Source: Celerinatantimonas yamalensis
GTDB taxonomy: Bacteria; Pseudomonadota; Gammaproteobacteria; Enterobacterales; Celerinatantimonadaceae
Direction: 5' to 3'
DNA length: 64,000 bases
NCBI RefSeq assembly: GCF_046054155.1
Contig: NZ_JBEQCT010000001.1
Coordinates: 1 to 64,000, forward strand
The notes under the pieces were generated by a model, which worked only from the letters and a program-made list of their open reading frames with translations, made no database searches and was not told where the DNA came from. Shown piece by piece: positions 31,202 through 40,669 of the stretch (the stretch's first letter is position 1; every line of letters begins with the position of its first letter). The position numbers and the translations under genes were made by a program.

Positions 31202-32053
31202 TTAGTCTTTTGGCATCATCGTTTTAATATCGGTTTCGCTCAGATCCTGCATGTTATATTTTTTCAGCAGGGCTGCATATTCTGGGCTTTGGCTATATTT
31301 TTTAATGCCCTCGATCAGCACTTTACGCACTTCATCATTGCCTTTTTTCACACCAAAGCCATGCAATACTGGGTCAAGCAGCTTATCCGATGAAATGGTA
31401 ACCCGAGATCCCATTCTCTGGACGACCCCTTGTGCAACGGCTGAATCGGTGATCTGCGCTTCAACTGCATGAGAGAGCATCGCTTGTGTTGTTTGTGGGT
31501 CGGTTGGATACATTCTGATTTTGATAGGTTTCAAACCTTTTTTCACGCAGTCGCTTTTCGATACGTTTTGCATCTGTTTGAGCCAGGCTGTTCCTGCCAT
31601 TGAGCCGATGGTGTGGCCACAGAAGTCCTGCATTGTTTTTGGCTGATAACTGGCACCTTTAAGCGACAGGATCGATTCTCCACTTTTAGAGTATGGGATC
31701 ATATCGATGACCTTTAAGCGTGGAGCTGTGATGTACATCGACGAGTTAATCAGATCAAACCGGCCGCCCCGTAATCCAGGGATCAGGTTTGCCCAGCGCG
31801 TATCAATATTGCTGGCTTTAAGCCCCATGATTTTGGCCAGACCATCTAGGTATTCAATATCGAATCCAGCTGGTTTGTTGTCTTTCATATATTCATAGGG
31901 GTAAAACGTCATATCTGAACCGGCAATGATTTTGCCAGGCTGTTTAAATGACGCCAGAGCACTTAATGTCGTGCATGAGAAAACAATACCGACCAGGCTC
32001 GTTGTGATTAAGCGGGCTTTAGAACGTTTAGTATGGGCTGAAAACATCATCAT
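31202..32053 (-). CDS. Amino-acid ABC transporter substrate-binding protein
   Basis: 283 residues with a Sec signal peptide (positively charged N-terminus, LITTSLVGIVFSCTTLSALA, cleavage near residue 35). SBP_bac_3 domain: GSDMTFYPYEYMKDNKPAGFDIEY at the N-lobe, FDLINSSMYITAPRLKVIDM, and GSMAGTAWLKQM at the hinge. It binds a polar amino acid or a related compound in the periplasm for the fused permease/ATPase encoded two genes upstream. Two Cys (DFCGHT and KSDCVKK) could form a disulfide. Confidence 0.85.
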   Translation of the reverse strand: MMMFSAHTKRSKARLITTSLVGIVFSCTTLSALASFKQPGKIIAGSDMTFYPYEYMKDNKPAGFDIEYLDGLAKIMGLKASNIDTRWANLIPGLRGGRFDLINSSMYITAPRLKVIDMIPYSKSGESILSLKGASYQPKTMQDFCGHTIGSMAGTAWLKQMQNVSKSDCVKKGLKPIKIRMYPTDPQTTQAMLSHAVEAQITDSAVAQGVVQRMGSRVTISSDKLLDPVLHGFGVKKGNDEVRKVLIEGIKKYSQSPEYAALLKKYNMQDLSETDIKTMMPKD

Positions 32054-32077
32054 AATTCCTCTTTATTGATTGATAGA

Positions 32078-32950
32078 TCAGGCACTGGCCTGGTTTGTCT
32101 CGGCTTGCTGAACAAAGAACGAAGCCCCTTCTGGTTTTTGGGGGAGTCGCAGTTGATTGGGGGTTAAGCGGATTTCACCACTTTCTTCGCCCCATACCAG
32201 CGTTTCTGCATGGATGCTGGGAAGTGGATTTTCTGCCAGCGGCAGCGCATCTTCAGCAGCATAGACGCTGATAAATAGTGTTCTTGGGGCATCGGTATGG
32301 TTCGGCGCTGAGGCATGTAACAGCCGGGTGTGCATAAAACATACAGAGCCTGCCGGACCAAAACATGATACCGGCTGCTGACAATTTTCCTGTTCGACCT
32401 GTTCACTGACGTAACCGGTGAAATGGTCGTCTTGCCAGTGTGAAAATAACGAGCCTTTGTGGCTCCCTGGAATCACTTGCAGCGGGCCATTTTCCTCGGT
32501 TACATCGCTGATCATTAACAGACTCGTCACTAGATCGTCGTTGCTGTGCGGGGTAAATAAGAAATCCTGATGCCATTTCACTTGGGTCGCAGTATTGGGT
32601 AATTTAGAATTTACCTTACTGTGATGCAGCCGAGCACCACTGCTGCCAACTAGTTGACTGGCTATTTGTGCCACAGCTGATTTCAGTGCTGTGTTTTTGA
32701 AGACCTCTGAAATTTCTGTCGGGGAGGCGACCCGTCGCAGTGATGGGTGATTGCTCGTGTGGTCGCTTTCAATATCAAACCGTGATCGGCCATCGATGGT
32801 TTTCCCCCAGGGAGATTGATGGTGACGGCTCTGTTCAACCCAACTGTCAAAATCCTTCTGAAGCGCCGTAATCTGTTCGCTTGAAAGTACATCTTCAACA
32901 ATTAGATAACCCTGTTCGTTGTATTGGTCTATCTGCCATTGCTCAATCAT
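32078..32950 (-). CDS. Phytanoyl-CoA dioxygenase (PhyH) family Fe(II)/2-oxoglutarate enzyme
   Basis: 290 residues of the PhyH double-stranded beta-helix fold. The iron ligands are HQD in VKWHQDFLFTPH (about residues 129-131) and the distal His in LLHASAPNHTD. The 2-oxoglutarate-binding Arg is in DAPRTLFISVY. LQVIPGSHKGSLFSHW is the usual linking motif. Relatives hydroxylate ectoine, proline-like compounds or alkyl amines. It lies 24 bp downstream of the ABC gene and upstream of the binding protein, so it probably acts on the imported compound. Confidence 0.85.
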   Translation of the reverse strand: MIEQWQIDQYNEQGYLIVEDVLSSEQITALQKDFDSWVEQSRHHQSPWGKTIDGRSRFDIESDHTSNHPSLRRVASPTEISEVFKNTALKSAVAQIASQLVGSSGARLHHSKVNSKLPNTATQVKWHQDFLFTPHSNDDLVTSLLMISDVTEENGPLQVIPGSHKGSLFSHWQDDHFTGYVSEQVEQENCQQPVSCFGPAGSVCFMHTRLLHASAPNHTDAPRTLFISVYAAEDALPLAENPLPSIHAETLVWGEESGEIRLTPNQLRLPQKPEGASFFVQQAETNQASA

Positions 32951-32973
32951 GAGTCACTCCTGAAAATCAGTTA

Positions 32974-34494
32974 TTAAGCTAAAGAGACATCTTTAAGAAA
33001 GGTTTCTACCCGGGTGTTGTGGCCACTGCGCAGTGCCTGCGGCGTGTCATCACAGATCACTCGTCCCTGTTCCATAAATACGATTCGATCAGAGACTTTG
33101 AAGGCAAAATTCATCTCATGGGTCACAATGACCATGGTGATTCCTTCTTTTGCTAAGTCCTCAATGACTTGCAGTACCTCGTTGACTTTTTCTGGATCCA
33201 GAGCCGAGGTGGGTTCATCAAATAACATGATTTGCGGACGCATCATCAACGCTCGGGCAATCGCAACACGCTGTTGCTGACCGCCAGATAACTGATGCGG
33301 ATGTTTCCAAGCATGCTCTAACATGCCGACTTTATTTAACAGCTGATAGGCCTGCATTTTCAGCGCTTCTTTATTACCCATATGATGGTAACTTGGCGCC
33401 AGCATCAGATTATGTAATACGCTCAAATGCGGAAATAAGTTAAAGCTCTGGAAGACCATTCCGATGTTATTGCGATGTTCAGGATGTTCAATAAAGCGGG
33501 ATTTATTCGGACCGTAATGCAATAGTTTTAAGAAAGGTTTCCCGTTGAGATGAATTTCACCGTTGTCCAGCTGTTCCAGCCCGTTGAGCAATCGAATTAG
33601 GGTGGTTTTCCCTGAGCCTGAAGGCCCGATCACCGAGACGACTTCACCAGAGTTAACTGTAAGGTTCACCGAACCCAACACTTCAACATTGTTATAGGCT
33701 TTGTGCAGTTTGGTTGCCTGCAGTGCCGGGCCGTCAAATTCAGTGGTCGGATTAAGCTGTACGGGGGGAGCGCTTTTAACTTTTGCGATCAGATCTTCGG
33801 GCAGCAGATGTGATTTTTTGCTCTGAGTGACATCCAGATAGGCTTCTAACCGTTTGAGTAAAAAGTCAAATATCGTTACGATCATGACGTAATAGACGGC
33901 CACAGCGGTCATTGTTTCCATGACTAAAAAGTTCTGGGTATAAAGCTGTTGGCCAACCAACAGGATCTCTGTTAATGAAATTACTGATACTAGAGAGGTG
34001 AGTTTCACGATGGCGATATATTCATTGGTCAGCGCAGGCAGGGCAACACGAATGGCCTGCGGAATTACCACCAGCCACTGAATGCCGACATAGCGGACCC
34101 CGAGAGCCTGGGCTGCTTCTTTCTGGCCTTTAGGAATGGACAGTAAACCGCCGCGGTGGATTTCTGCAACGTATGCACTTTCGCACAATACCATTGAAAT
34201 CAGTCCGGACCAGAATGGATTGGAAAGGATCGAGCTGCTAAATGGCAACAGTTGCGGAATGTTATAAACAAAAATGAGCAGTACTAATAGGGGAAGGCTG
34301 CGGAAAAACCAGATGTAGAGCTTGGCCGGAATATTTAAAATAGCAAAACGCGACTGTTTTGCTAACGCCAGTACAAAGCCAAAAACAATACTCAGTATCC
34401 AACTTGCTATGCTAAGTTTTACGACTGTCCAGCTAGCCCACCAAAAATCGGATAGTTTAAACAGACTGAACAGATAGTCCCAATGAAACGCCAT
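32974..34494 (-). CDS. Fused amino-acid ABC transporter permease/ATP-binding protein
   Basis: 506 residues. Residues 1 to about 240 form a HisM-type permease with about five membrane helices and the EAA-loop (QKEAAQALGVRYVGI). Residues about 255-506 form the ATPase: Walker A VIGPSGSGKTT, Q-loop MVFQSFNLFPH, signature LSGGQQQRVAIARAL, Walker B IMLFDEPTSALDP and the switch His in VTHEMNF. Permease and ATPase are normally separate genes; fusions are known in some PAAT-family importers. It is the first gene of the operon and divergent from a LysR gene. Confidence 0.9.
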   Translation of the reverse strand: MAFHWDYLFSLFKLSDFWWASWTVVKLSIASWILSIVFGFVLALAKQSRFAILNIPAKLYIWFFRSLPLLVLLIFVYNIPQLLPFSSSILSNPFWSGLISMVLCESAYVAEIHRGGLLSIPKGQKEAAQALGVRYVGIQWLVVIPQAIRVALPALTNEYIAIVKLTSLVSVISLTEILLVGQQLYTQNFLVMETMTAVAVYYVMIVTIFDFLLKRLEAYLDVTQSKKSHLLPEDLIAKVKSAPPVQLNPTTEFDGPALQATKLHKAYNNVEVLGSVNLTVNSGEVVSVIGPSGSGKTTLIRLLNGLEQLDNGEIHLNGKPFLKLLHYGPNKSRFIEHPEHRNNIGMVFQSFNLFPHLSVLHNLMLAPSYHHMGNKEALKMQAYQLLNKVGMLEHAWKHPHQLSGGQQQRVAIARALMMRPQIMLFDEPTSALDPEKVNEVLQVIEDLAKEGITMVIVTHEMNFAFKVSDRIVFMEQGRVICDDTPQALRSGHNTRVETFLKDVSLA

Positions 34495-34914
34495 AGAATG
34501 TGTACCTTCCCTAAACTAATTTAATAAGAGACTGATTTAGATCAGAACATGAGGGTCTCAAATATGTTTGGTCACTATGGATGGATAGCTGGATAACTAG
34601 CAATTACTTTTTTCTTGCCTTTTAGTTTAAAAAAAACTATCTAATCGGCATGCTCTGAAATTAAGCACAACACCTTGCCTAGTGCGCTTGCCTTTACCTA
34701 TGAAACGCCCCAAAAGAGGGCGTGATTGTCCAAAATGAAGCGCATTTAAAACATTTATAACGATTCTGTAACTTTTAATTAGATAAAAAAACCATGTATG
34801 ACAATAGACTAAATCTATTTGTTATTTGTATTTGCACTCGTGGTATATGCCTTGCTAATAAAAAGTTATAGAGATGTGACTATAAGCAATATTTTTTCAA
34901 TAGGTGGAGGGCGC
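34495..34914. promoter_or_regulatory. Divergent intergenic region between ABC operon and LysR gene
   Basis: 420 bp, AT-rich, without a gene. It holds a small palindrome ACGCCC-CAAAAGA-GGGCGT near 34705-34723. The LysR Shine-Dalgarno (AGGTGGAGG) is at its right end. Promoters for both operons should lie here. Confidence 0.5.
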
Positions 34915-35868
34915 ATGAGATATTTTACTTTAAAACAATTGCATTACTTTTCGACGGTGGTTCAGACCGAGAGTATTGCGGGGGCTTCAAGGAAGCTGCA
35001 TATTGCTCAACCCTCGATTTCGATTGCGATTAAGAACCTTGAAGATTCGTTTGGTCAGCAGTTACTCATTCGCCATCATGCGCAGGGAGTTTCGCTTACG
35101 CCCAGTGGCCGACGATTTTATGATAAGGCCAGTGAGCTGCTGCGTTTATCTCATGAATTTGAGCAAAATACGTTAGCTAGCAGTGAGATCACCAGTGGGA
35201 AAATATCGATTGCCTGTTTTGAGTCGGTGGCGCCGCTGTATATTCCACAGCTTATCGCCGGGTTTAAGAAGAACTATCCGGATATTGAGATTCAGTTGCA
35301 CGATGGTGAGCAGCATGAGTTGATGGTCGGTCTGCATCGCGGCCAGTTTGATCTGGCCTTTCTCTACGATTTAGAGCTGGATAATTCAATTTGCAAAGAT
35401 GTGTTAAACGCGCCTCATAAACCTTATGCCCTGCTTCCTGCCAATCATCCTCTGGCGTTTAAAGAGAGCGTGTCATTAGCAGATCTCAGCTGCGAGCCCA
35501 TGATTTTGCTCGATATTATTCCCAGCCGAAATTACTTTCTAAATATTTTTACTGAAAAGGGATTATACCCACAGGTTGCTTATACCTCTCCATCGATTGA
35601 AATGGTGCGTTGCATGGTCGGACAGGGACAGGGCTTCTCGGTGTTAGTGACGCGGCCTCACTCAAATGTTACCTATGATGGTCAACAGTTAGCTTGTGTG
35701 GATATCAGTGATGAAATGGAAAGTTCAACGTTGATCATGGCGTATCTGAAAACCAATGAGCCCACTAAACCGGCTCGATTATTTATGGATTATTGCCGAC
35801 AATGCAATTTGAATGTGAATACAAACAAAGGTCGGGTTTATCCGATTAAAGAATCTTTATCGGCCTGA
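34915..35868 (+). CDS. LysR-family transcriptional regulator
   Basis: 317 residues from the ATG at 34915, placed by AGGTGGAGG upstream; an in-frame extension to 34819 has no such site. HTH: LKQLHYFSTVVQTESIAGASRKLHIAQPSISIAIKNLE in outline. The effector domain starts at about residue 90 (GKISIACFESVAPLYIPQLI). It lies between the divergent transporter operon and the monooxygenase operon, so it is the natural regulator of both. The C-terminal tail after KPARLF is short and standard. Confidence 0.85.
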   Translation: MRYFTLKQLHYFSTVVQTESIAGASRKLHIAQPSISIAIKNLEDSFGQQLLIRHHAQGVSLTPSGRRFYDKASELLRLSHEFEQNTLASSEITSGKISIACFESVAPLYIPQLIAGFKKNYPDIEIQLHDGEQHELMVGLHRGQFDLAFLYDLELDNSICKDVLNAPHKPYALLPANHPLAFKESVSLADLSCEPMILLDIIPSRNYFLNIFTEKGLYPQVAYTSPSIEMVRCMVGQGQGFSVLVTRPHSNVTYDGQQLACVDISDEMESSTLIMAYLKTNEPTKPARLFMDYCRQCNLNVNTNKGRVYPIKESLSA

Positions 35869-36000
35869 TTCATTTTATAGAGTCCGATATTTTTTCTATT
35901 TAGGTCGTAAATTTATACTAATTTACGGCATTTATTTTGTGCCATAAGCTGAATTTATCCCCTTAGGGAATTTGAATTCAGAATTAAAAGGCGCGAATAA

Positions 36001-37260
36001 ATGATCAAGAATATGACACAAATCGATACGCTCGTTGTCGGGGGCGGGCAGGCTGGCGTTGCCATGAGTGAGCATTTAAGCCGTCAGAACATACCGCATC
36101 TGGTTTTAGAAAAGAATCAGATTGCACAGGCCTGGCGAGATGTTCGCTGGGATTCGCTAGTCGCTAATGGCCCGGCATGGCATGACCGTTTTCCAGGGAT
36201 GGAATTTGCTTACACCGAGGCTGACGGGTTTATGCCCAAAGAAGAAGTCGCGGATTATTTTCAAGCATATGCCGAGAAATTTGACCTACCGATCCGAACC
36301 GGGGTAGAGGTTAACCGGGTCATTAAAAATGCCGAGCGCAGCGGGTTTCGCGTAGAAACCTCTGAAGGTGTGATAGAGGCTCAGCGCATTGTCTCGGCAA
36401 CGGGTGCGTTCCAGATCCCAACGATTCCGACGATCGCGCCCAAAGATCCTGAACTGTATCAGATCCATTCGGCGAACTATCGCAATCCTGAGCAATTGCC
36501 AGAAGGTGGCGTGCTGGTCGTTGGGGCGGGTTCTTCCGGCGTTCAGATTGCCGATGAATTGCAGCGCTCCGGCAAAGAGGTTTATCTGTCGGTCGGGCCG
36601 CATGATCGCCCGCCACGGAGTTATCGAGGTCGTGATTTTGTCTGGTGGCTGGGTGTGTTGGGTCTGTGGGAAGCTTCAGCGAATGAACCAGGCAAAGAAC
36701 ATGTCACCATCGCGGTCAGCGGTGCATACGGTGGACAGACGATTGATTTTCGAAGGCTCGCCGCGCAAGGGCTTCATCTAGTCGGACGCACAGAGTCCTT
36801 CGCTGATGACATTGCTTATTTTCGCCACGATCTGGGTGACAATATCCGCGGCGGTGATGAGAATTATCTGTCACTGCTGGATAAGGCTGATGAGTATATT
36901 GCCCGCAATGGACTGGATTTACCGCCAGAGCCACAGGCAAGAGAATTTTTAAGCGACCCCCAATGTATGACGGAGCCGACTTTAGAACTGAATTTAAAAC
37001 AGCAACATATTCGTACGATTATCTGGGCGACTGGTTTTACCTCCGATTACAGCTGGCTGCAAGTGGATGCCCTTGATGAGGAGCAGCAGCCAAAACATCA
37101 ACGCGGTGTCTCCAGTGAGGCAGGGGTCTACTTTTTAGGGTTGCCCTGGCTGTCACGGCGTGGCTCAACCTTTATCTGGGGGGTTTGGCATGATGCCAAA
37201 TACATCGCCGATCAGATTGTGATTCAACGACAGTATCAGCAGTATCGCCGTCAAAACTAA
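36001..37260 (+). CDS. Flavin-dependent monooxygenase (FMO/Baeyer-Villiger-like)
   Basis: 419 residues. The FAD Rossmann motif VVGGGQAGVAMSEHL is at 9-23, and the NADPH motif VVGAGSSGVQIADEL is near 175. ATGAF follows the first domain and WATGF lies close to the C-terminus, matching CzcO/FMO-like single-component monooxygenases. The strict BVMO fingerprint FxGxxxHxxxW is not visible, so N- or S-oxygenation is as likely. An in-frame ATG at 36013 is an alternative start. It is the first gene of a tight + strand operon (14 and 11 bp gaps to the next genes). Confidence 0.85.
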   Translation: MIKNMTQIDTLVVGGGQAGVAMSEHLSRQNIPHLVLEKNQIAQAWRDVRWDSLVANGPAWHDRFPGMEFAYTEADGFMPKEEVADYFQAYAEKFDLPIRTGVEVNRVIKNAERSGFRVETSEGVIEAQRIVSATGAFQIPTIPTIAPKDPELYQIHSANYRNPEQLPEGGVLVVGAGSSGVQIADELQRSGKEVYLSVGPHDRPPRSYRGRDFVWWLGVLGLWEASANEPGKEHVTIAVSGAYGGQTIDFRRLAAQGLHLVGRTESFADDIAYFRHDLGDNIRGGDENYLSLLDKADEYIARNGLDLPPEPQAREFLSDPQCMTEPTLELNLKQQHIRTIIWATGFTSDYSWLQVDALDEEQQPKHQRGVSSEAGVYFLGLPWLSRRGSTFIWGVWHDAKYIADQIVIQRQYQQYRRQN

Positions 37261-37273
37261 AACAGGAGTTATT

Positions 37274-37690
37274 ATGCCAACACATACTCGTATTCGTATG
37301 TTCAATACTAAAGAAACTTATCCTAATCAATCGATTGACAATGATCTTTGCCAAGCGGTAGTGGCTGGTAACACCGTGTATGTCCGCGGTCAGATCGGGA
37401 CTGATTTCGAAGGCAATTTAGTTGGATTGGGTGATCCTCGCGCGCAGGCTGAACAGGCCATGAAAAATGTAAAACAGTTATTAGAAGAAGCGGGTAGCGA
37501 TCTGTCGCATATTGTCAAAACAACCACTTATATTACTGACCCACGTTATCGAGAGCTTGTTTATCAGGAAGTCGGTCGCTGGCTCAAAGGCGTTTTCCCC
37601 ATTTCAACCGGTCTGGTTGTCTCTGGGTTAGCCCAGCCTGAATGGCTGATGGAAATTGATGTAATCGCTGTTATTCCTGAGTCAGTTTAA
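37274..37690 (+). CDS. RidA-family (YjgF/YER057c/UK114) protein
   Basis: 138 residues with CAGGAGTT before the ATG. VYVRGQIGTDFEGNLVG near residue 36, QAMKNVKQLLEEAGSDLSHIVKTTTYIT and a final LMEIDVIAVIP match the family. The Arg of RidA proper that binds enamine carboxylates (RxxxxxxxLP segment) is not in its usual place, so it belongs to an Rid1-7 subgroup. Such proteins hydrolyse reactive imines/enamines, which would arise if the neighbouring flavin enzyme oxidises an amine. Confidence 0.85.
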   Translation: MPTHTRIRMFNTKETYPNQSIDNDLCQAVVAGNTVYVRGQIGTDFEGNLVGLGDPRAQAEQAMKNVKQLLEEAGSDLSHIVKTTTYITDPRYRELVYQEVGRWLKGVFPISTGLVVSGLAQPEWLMEIDVIAVIPESV

Positions 37691-37701
37691 ATGGAGTTTT
37701 T

Positions 37702-38376
37702 ATGACTATCTCAATTGCAGGGTTATGCCTTAAAACAGGTCAGTTGGGCATTGCAATTAGCTCTTCGAGCATCGCGGTGGGCGCGCGCTGTCCATGGTTG
37801 CGCTCTGGCATCGGGGCCGTTTCCAGCCAGAATATTACGTTGCCTTCATTAGGGCAGGGAATTCTTTCACAGCTCAGCGATGGCAAAAGTGCTGAACAGG
37901 CGTTAAATATTGCGGTCTCTGGTGATGAATTTAATGCTTACCGACAGGTGACGGTTCTGGATATCCATGGTGATTCAGCCTGTTTTAGCGGTAGTGAAAC
38001 TCTGGGCATTCATCACAGCGTGAAAGGCGTAAACTGCGTCGTTGCCGGGAATATGTTGGCTAATCAGCAAGTGATTAATGCGATGGCCAGCGCTTTTGAG
38101 TCTTCAACCGGTGCGCTGACTGCTCGCTTGATTAGCGCACTTAAAATAGGCATAGCACATGGCGGGGAAGCCGGTCCCGTTCATTCGGCTGCGGTCAAAA
38201 TAGTCGAAAAACATAGCTGGCCACTGGTTGATCTACGAGTTGACTGGGCCGATGAAGACCCGATAGGGGAACTCTCTAAGCTGTGGCAGGCCTATGAACC
38301 ACAGATGATTGACTATGTGACTCGTGCTATCGACCCTCGCCAGGCACCAAGTTATGGGGTCCCGGGTAATGAGTGA
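37702..38376 (+). CDS. DUF1028 Ntn-hydrolase-like protein
   Basis: 224 residues matching DUF1028: TISIAGLCLKTGQLGIAISSSSIAVGARCPW at the N-terminus and GAVSSQNITLPSLG and GNMLANQQVINAMA in the middle. AHGGEAGPVHSAAVKIVEKHSWPLVDLRVDW is near the end. The family has a four-layer Ntn-hydrolase fold and is repeatedly found beside RidA and amidohydrolase/deacylase genes. Its reaction is unknown. Its last 8 bases overlap the start of the M20 gene (ATGAGTGA), indicating translational coupling. Confidence 0.85.
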   Translation: MTISIAGLCLKTGQLGIAISSSSIAVGARCPWLRSGIGAVSSQNITLPSLGQGILSQLSDGKSAEQALNIAVSGDEFNAYRQVTVLDIHGDSACFSGSETLGIHHSVKGVNCVVAGNMLANQQVINAMASAFESSTGALTARLISALKIGIAHGGEAGPVHSAAVKIVEKHSWPLVDLRVDWADEDPIGELSKLWQAYEPQMIDYVTRAIDPRQAPSYGVPGNE

Positions 38377-39535
38377 CAGTGACACGCTAAGCTGCGAACT
38401 GCGAGCACATCTTAGCCAGCTATTGGCATTTGATACAACCAGTCGGGAATCGAATCTGGCACTGATTGATGCGATAGCTGACTATCTTGCCAAGCTTGGC
38501 ATTGAGTCAACCCAGATTTATAACGATGAGCGCACCAAAGCTAATTTATATGCGCGGCTGGGACCATCCGGCAACGGTGGGGTGATGCTCTCTGGCCATA
38601 CCGATGTGGTGCCTGTTGATGGGCAGGACTGGTCGGTTGAGCCGTTTAAGTTCACTGAGTCAGATGGCAAATGCTATGGCCGTGGTAGCGCCGATATGAA
38701 AGGTTTCCTTGCTTGTGTGCTTACAGCTTTGCCCAAGTTTGTTCAGGCGAATCTGCGTATGCCACTGCATCTTGCTTTTTCTTATGACGAAGAAGTTGGG
38801 TGCCTGGGTGTTCGCAGCTTAGTGGACCATTTAAATGCTTCGCTTGAAAAACCAGCAATGTGCATTATTGGTGAACCGACCAGTATGCAGCCAGTCTATG
38901 GACATAAAGGCAAAGTAGGGATGCGCTGTAAAGTGCATGGTCATGCCTGCCATTCGGCTTATGCGCCCAGCGGTGTGAATGCCATTGAGTATGCGGCTAA
39001 GTTGATTGGTAAAATCACCGAGTTGACCGAGCCGCTCAAAGCACAGTGTGATGAGCGCTTTGAACCACCCTATAGTACATTGCAGACTGGGGTGATTTAC
39101 GGTGGCAGTGCGCTGAATATTGTTCCGCAGTATTGCCAGTTTGATATGGAAATGCGTTATCTGCCGAAAATGGAGGCTAGCACTACATTTCATGCCCTTG
39201 AGCAATATGCTCATGAGACTTTGCTACCTGCCATGCAAAAGGTTCATGAATCTGCCCGGATTGAGTTTGAGTCGTTATCAGCTTACCCTCCGCTGCTAAC
39301 TGATCCTCAGTCAGAATTTGCTAACTGGCTGCGTCAGTGGAGTGAAAGCTCCGAGTTCGGCACGGTTGCGTTTGGTACTGAAGGCGGGCTTTTTGATGAG
39401 GCCGGTATCGCGACCTTAGTCTGTGGTCCGGGAAGTATGGATCAGGGACATAAGAGTGATGAATTTGTGAGTGTTGCGCAGCTGAATCGTTGCTTGGCAA
39501 TGCTCGATAATCTTTGTCATTGGATGAGCCTTTAG
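38369..39535 (+). CDS. M20-family deacylase, acetylornithine deacetylase (ArgE)-like
   Basis: 388 residues from the ATG at 38369 inside the upstream stop region. The metal ligands are visible: His-x-Asp in MLSGHTDVVPVDG, Asp in GRGSADMKGFLA, Glu-Glu in FSYDEEVGCLGV, and Glu in IIGEPTSM. His lies in DQGHKSDEFV near the C-terminus. ArgE-like enzymes remove N-acyl groups from amino acids. It ends the monooxygenase-RidA-DUF1028 operon, so it likely deacylates an N-acyl intermediate rather than serving arginine synthesis. Confidence 0.85.
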   Translation: MSDSDTLSCELRAHLSQLLAFDTTSRESNLALIDAIADYLAKLGIESTQIYNDERTKANLYARLGPSGNGGVMLSGHTDVVPVDGQDWSVEPFKFTESDGKCYGRGSADMKGFLACVLTALPKFVQANLRMPLHLAFSYDEEVGCLGVRSLVDHLNASLEKPAMCIIGEPTSMQPVYGHKGKVGMRCKVHGHACHSAYAPSGVNAIEYAAKLIGKITELTEPLKAQCDERFEPPYSTLQTGVIYGGSALNIVPQYCQFDMEMRYLPKMEASTTFHALEQYAHETLLPAMQKVHESARIEFESLSAYPPLLTDPQSEFANWLRQWSESSEFGTVAFGTEGGLFDEAGIATLVCGPGSMDQGHKSDEFVSVAQLNRCLAMLDNLCHWMSL

Positions 39536-39725
39536 GCTTTATCTGGCTGCTCTTAGTGTTTTTAAAGCACATGGTTGGCACGGAAAATCCGATGGGTTCT
39601 TCTTTTTTATGGTTGTTTTCACCAAATTACTGGCCTGGATCAACGTCTGATTCTATCAGCGTTTTTCGATTGACTGGTCTGTGTTAAAAACATCTCATGA
39701 ATTATTTTGGGAACATGGAGCATTT

Positions 39726-39968
39726 ATGACACAGAGTATTCACGGCCATGAAGTGATGAAAATGATGTTGAGTAGCGATCAATCTTATAGCAGAGAAAGT
39801 CTCTGCGCGGCCATTTTAGCAAAATATGGACAGAACACGCGATTTCATACCTGTTCAAAAGAAAATATGCGCGCCGATGAGCTGGTGGATTTTCTGCAAA
39901 GTAGGGGGAAATTCGTAACCACGCAAAACGGCTTTACCACCTTAGCTGAAAAAATATGTAACCATTAA
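39726..39968 (+). CDS. yecH: YecH-family metal-binding protein (DUF2492)
   Basis: 80 residues from the ATG at 39726 (ATGGAGCATTT upstream). SIHGHEVMKMML near the N-terminus, YSRESLCAAILAKYGQNTRFHTCS in the middle and LVDFLQSRGKF complete the family pattern. His and Cys residues (HGHE, FHTC) are the proposed metal ligands. The length matches E. coli YecH. It is monocistronic, 190 bp after the M20 gene. Confidence 0.85.
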   Translation: MTQSIHGHEVMKMMLSSDQSYSRESLCAAILAKYGQNTRFHTCSKENMRADELVDFLQSRGKFVTTQNGFTTLAEKICNH

Positions 39969-40669
39969 ATACACTTATCCAAGATTTGTTGCTGCTATCC
40001 GTTAGCAGATAGGCCCGCTTGATCACACCTTCAGTGGTTTTTTCGTACCCGGTGATAGTACTTTCTAGGCGGAAATGCTCATTTTGCGCTTTCCGTTCGA
40101 TGGGCAGGCTAGATACTTTAGCCTTTTCAAAAACACTTTCAGTGGTATTGACCAGCAAAGAGCTTAAGAAAAAAGCTTATGAACAGTGATTTGTCTTTTT
40201 AACTACGCATGTGGCTTGCCCCGTTTCCAGCAGTGGTTTGTGTGACAGTGTTCGATTCAATTAAAGGGAGTTATTGATTGAAGACATGCACGAATGGCAG
40301 GCACCATCTGAGACAGGGATTAGAAGCGTTAAAAGAGAAGTATGGTTGCTCGGAGCCTAGGCTATTGCTAGGGTTTAAATTGTTACTAACAAACAAAGTG
40401 AGTAGCCAGCCACCGAATTGGGTGACAAATTGCTTATGAGACCTGCATTTTTGGCTTGAGTATGAGAGTGGTACGCGTTCTATGGATTCAGCCTTTCGTG
40501 TTAGCTCGCCACTGCCATCTTAGAAGCGGCGATTAACCAGATTGGATATTATCGATCAAGCTATTGGTGCAACGATTGAATCGATGACAAATAATTAAGC
40601 GATTATTCTTCGATTCTATTATGCTTGATGGCGTAAATAAGCAGCACAACAGGTACTGCTCTCTTCAGC
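39969..40669. other. Intergenic DNA with a decayed gene
   Basis: No intact gene. At about 40320-40597 the + strand reads KYGCSEPRLLLGFKLLLTNK, VSSQPPNWVTNCL, stop, DLHFWLEYESGTRSMDSAFRV and, after another stop, LTRLDIIDQAIGATIESMTNN. This looks like a small hypothetical gene with nonsense codons. A minus frame at 39934-40158 has no start signal. The rest is unremarkable. Confidence 0.45.

Noticed and set aside
36286..36940. Several overlapping ORFs on both strands within the flavin monooxygenase gene
   Set aside because: They are shadows of a G+C-richer gene with clear FAD and NADPH motifs.
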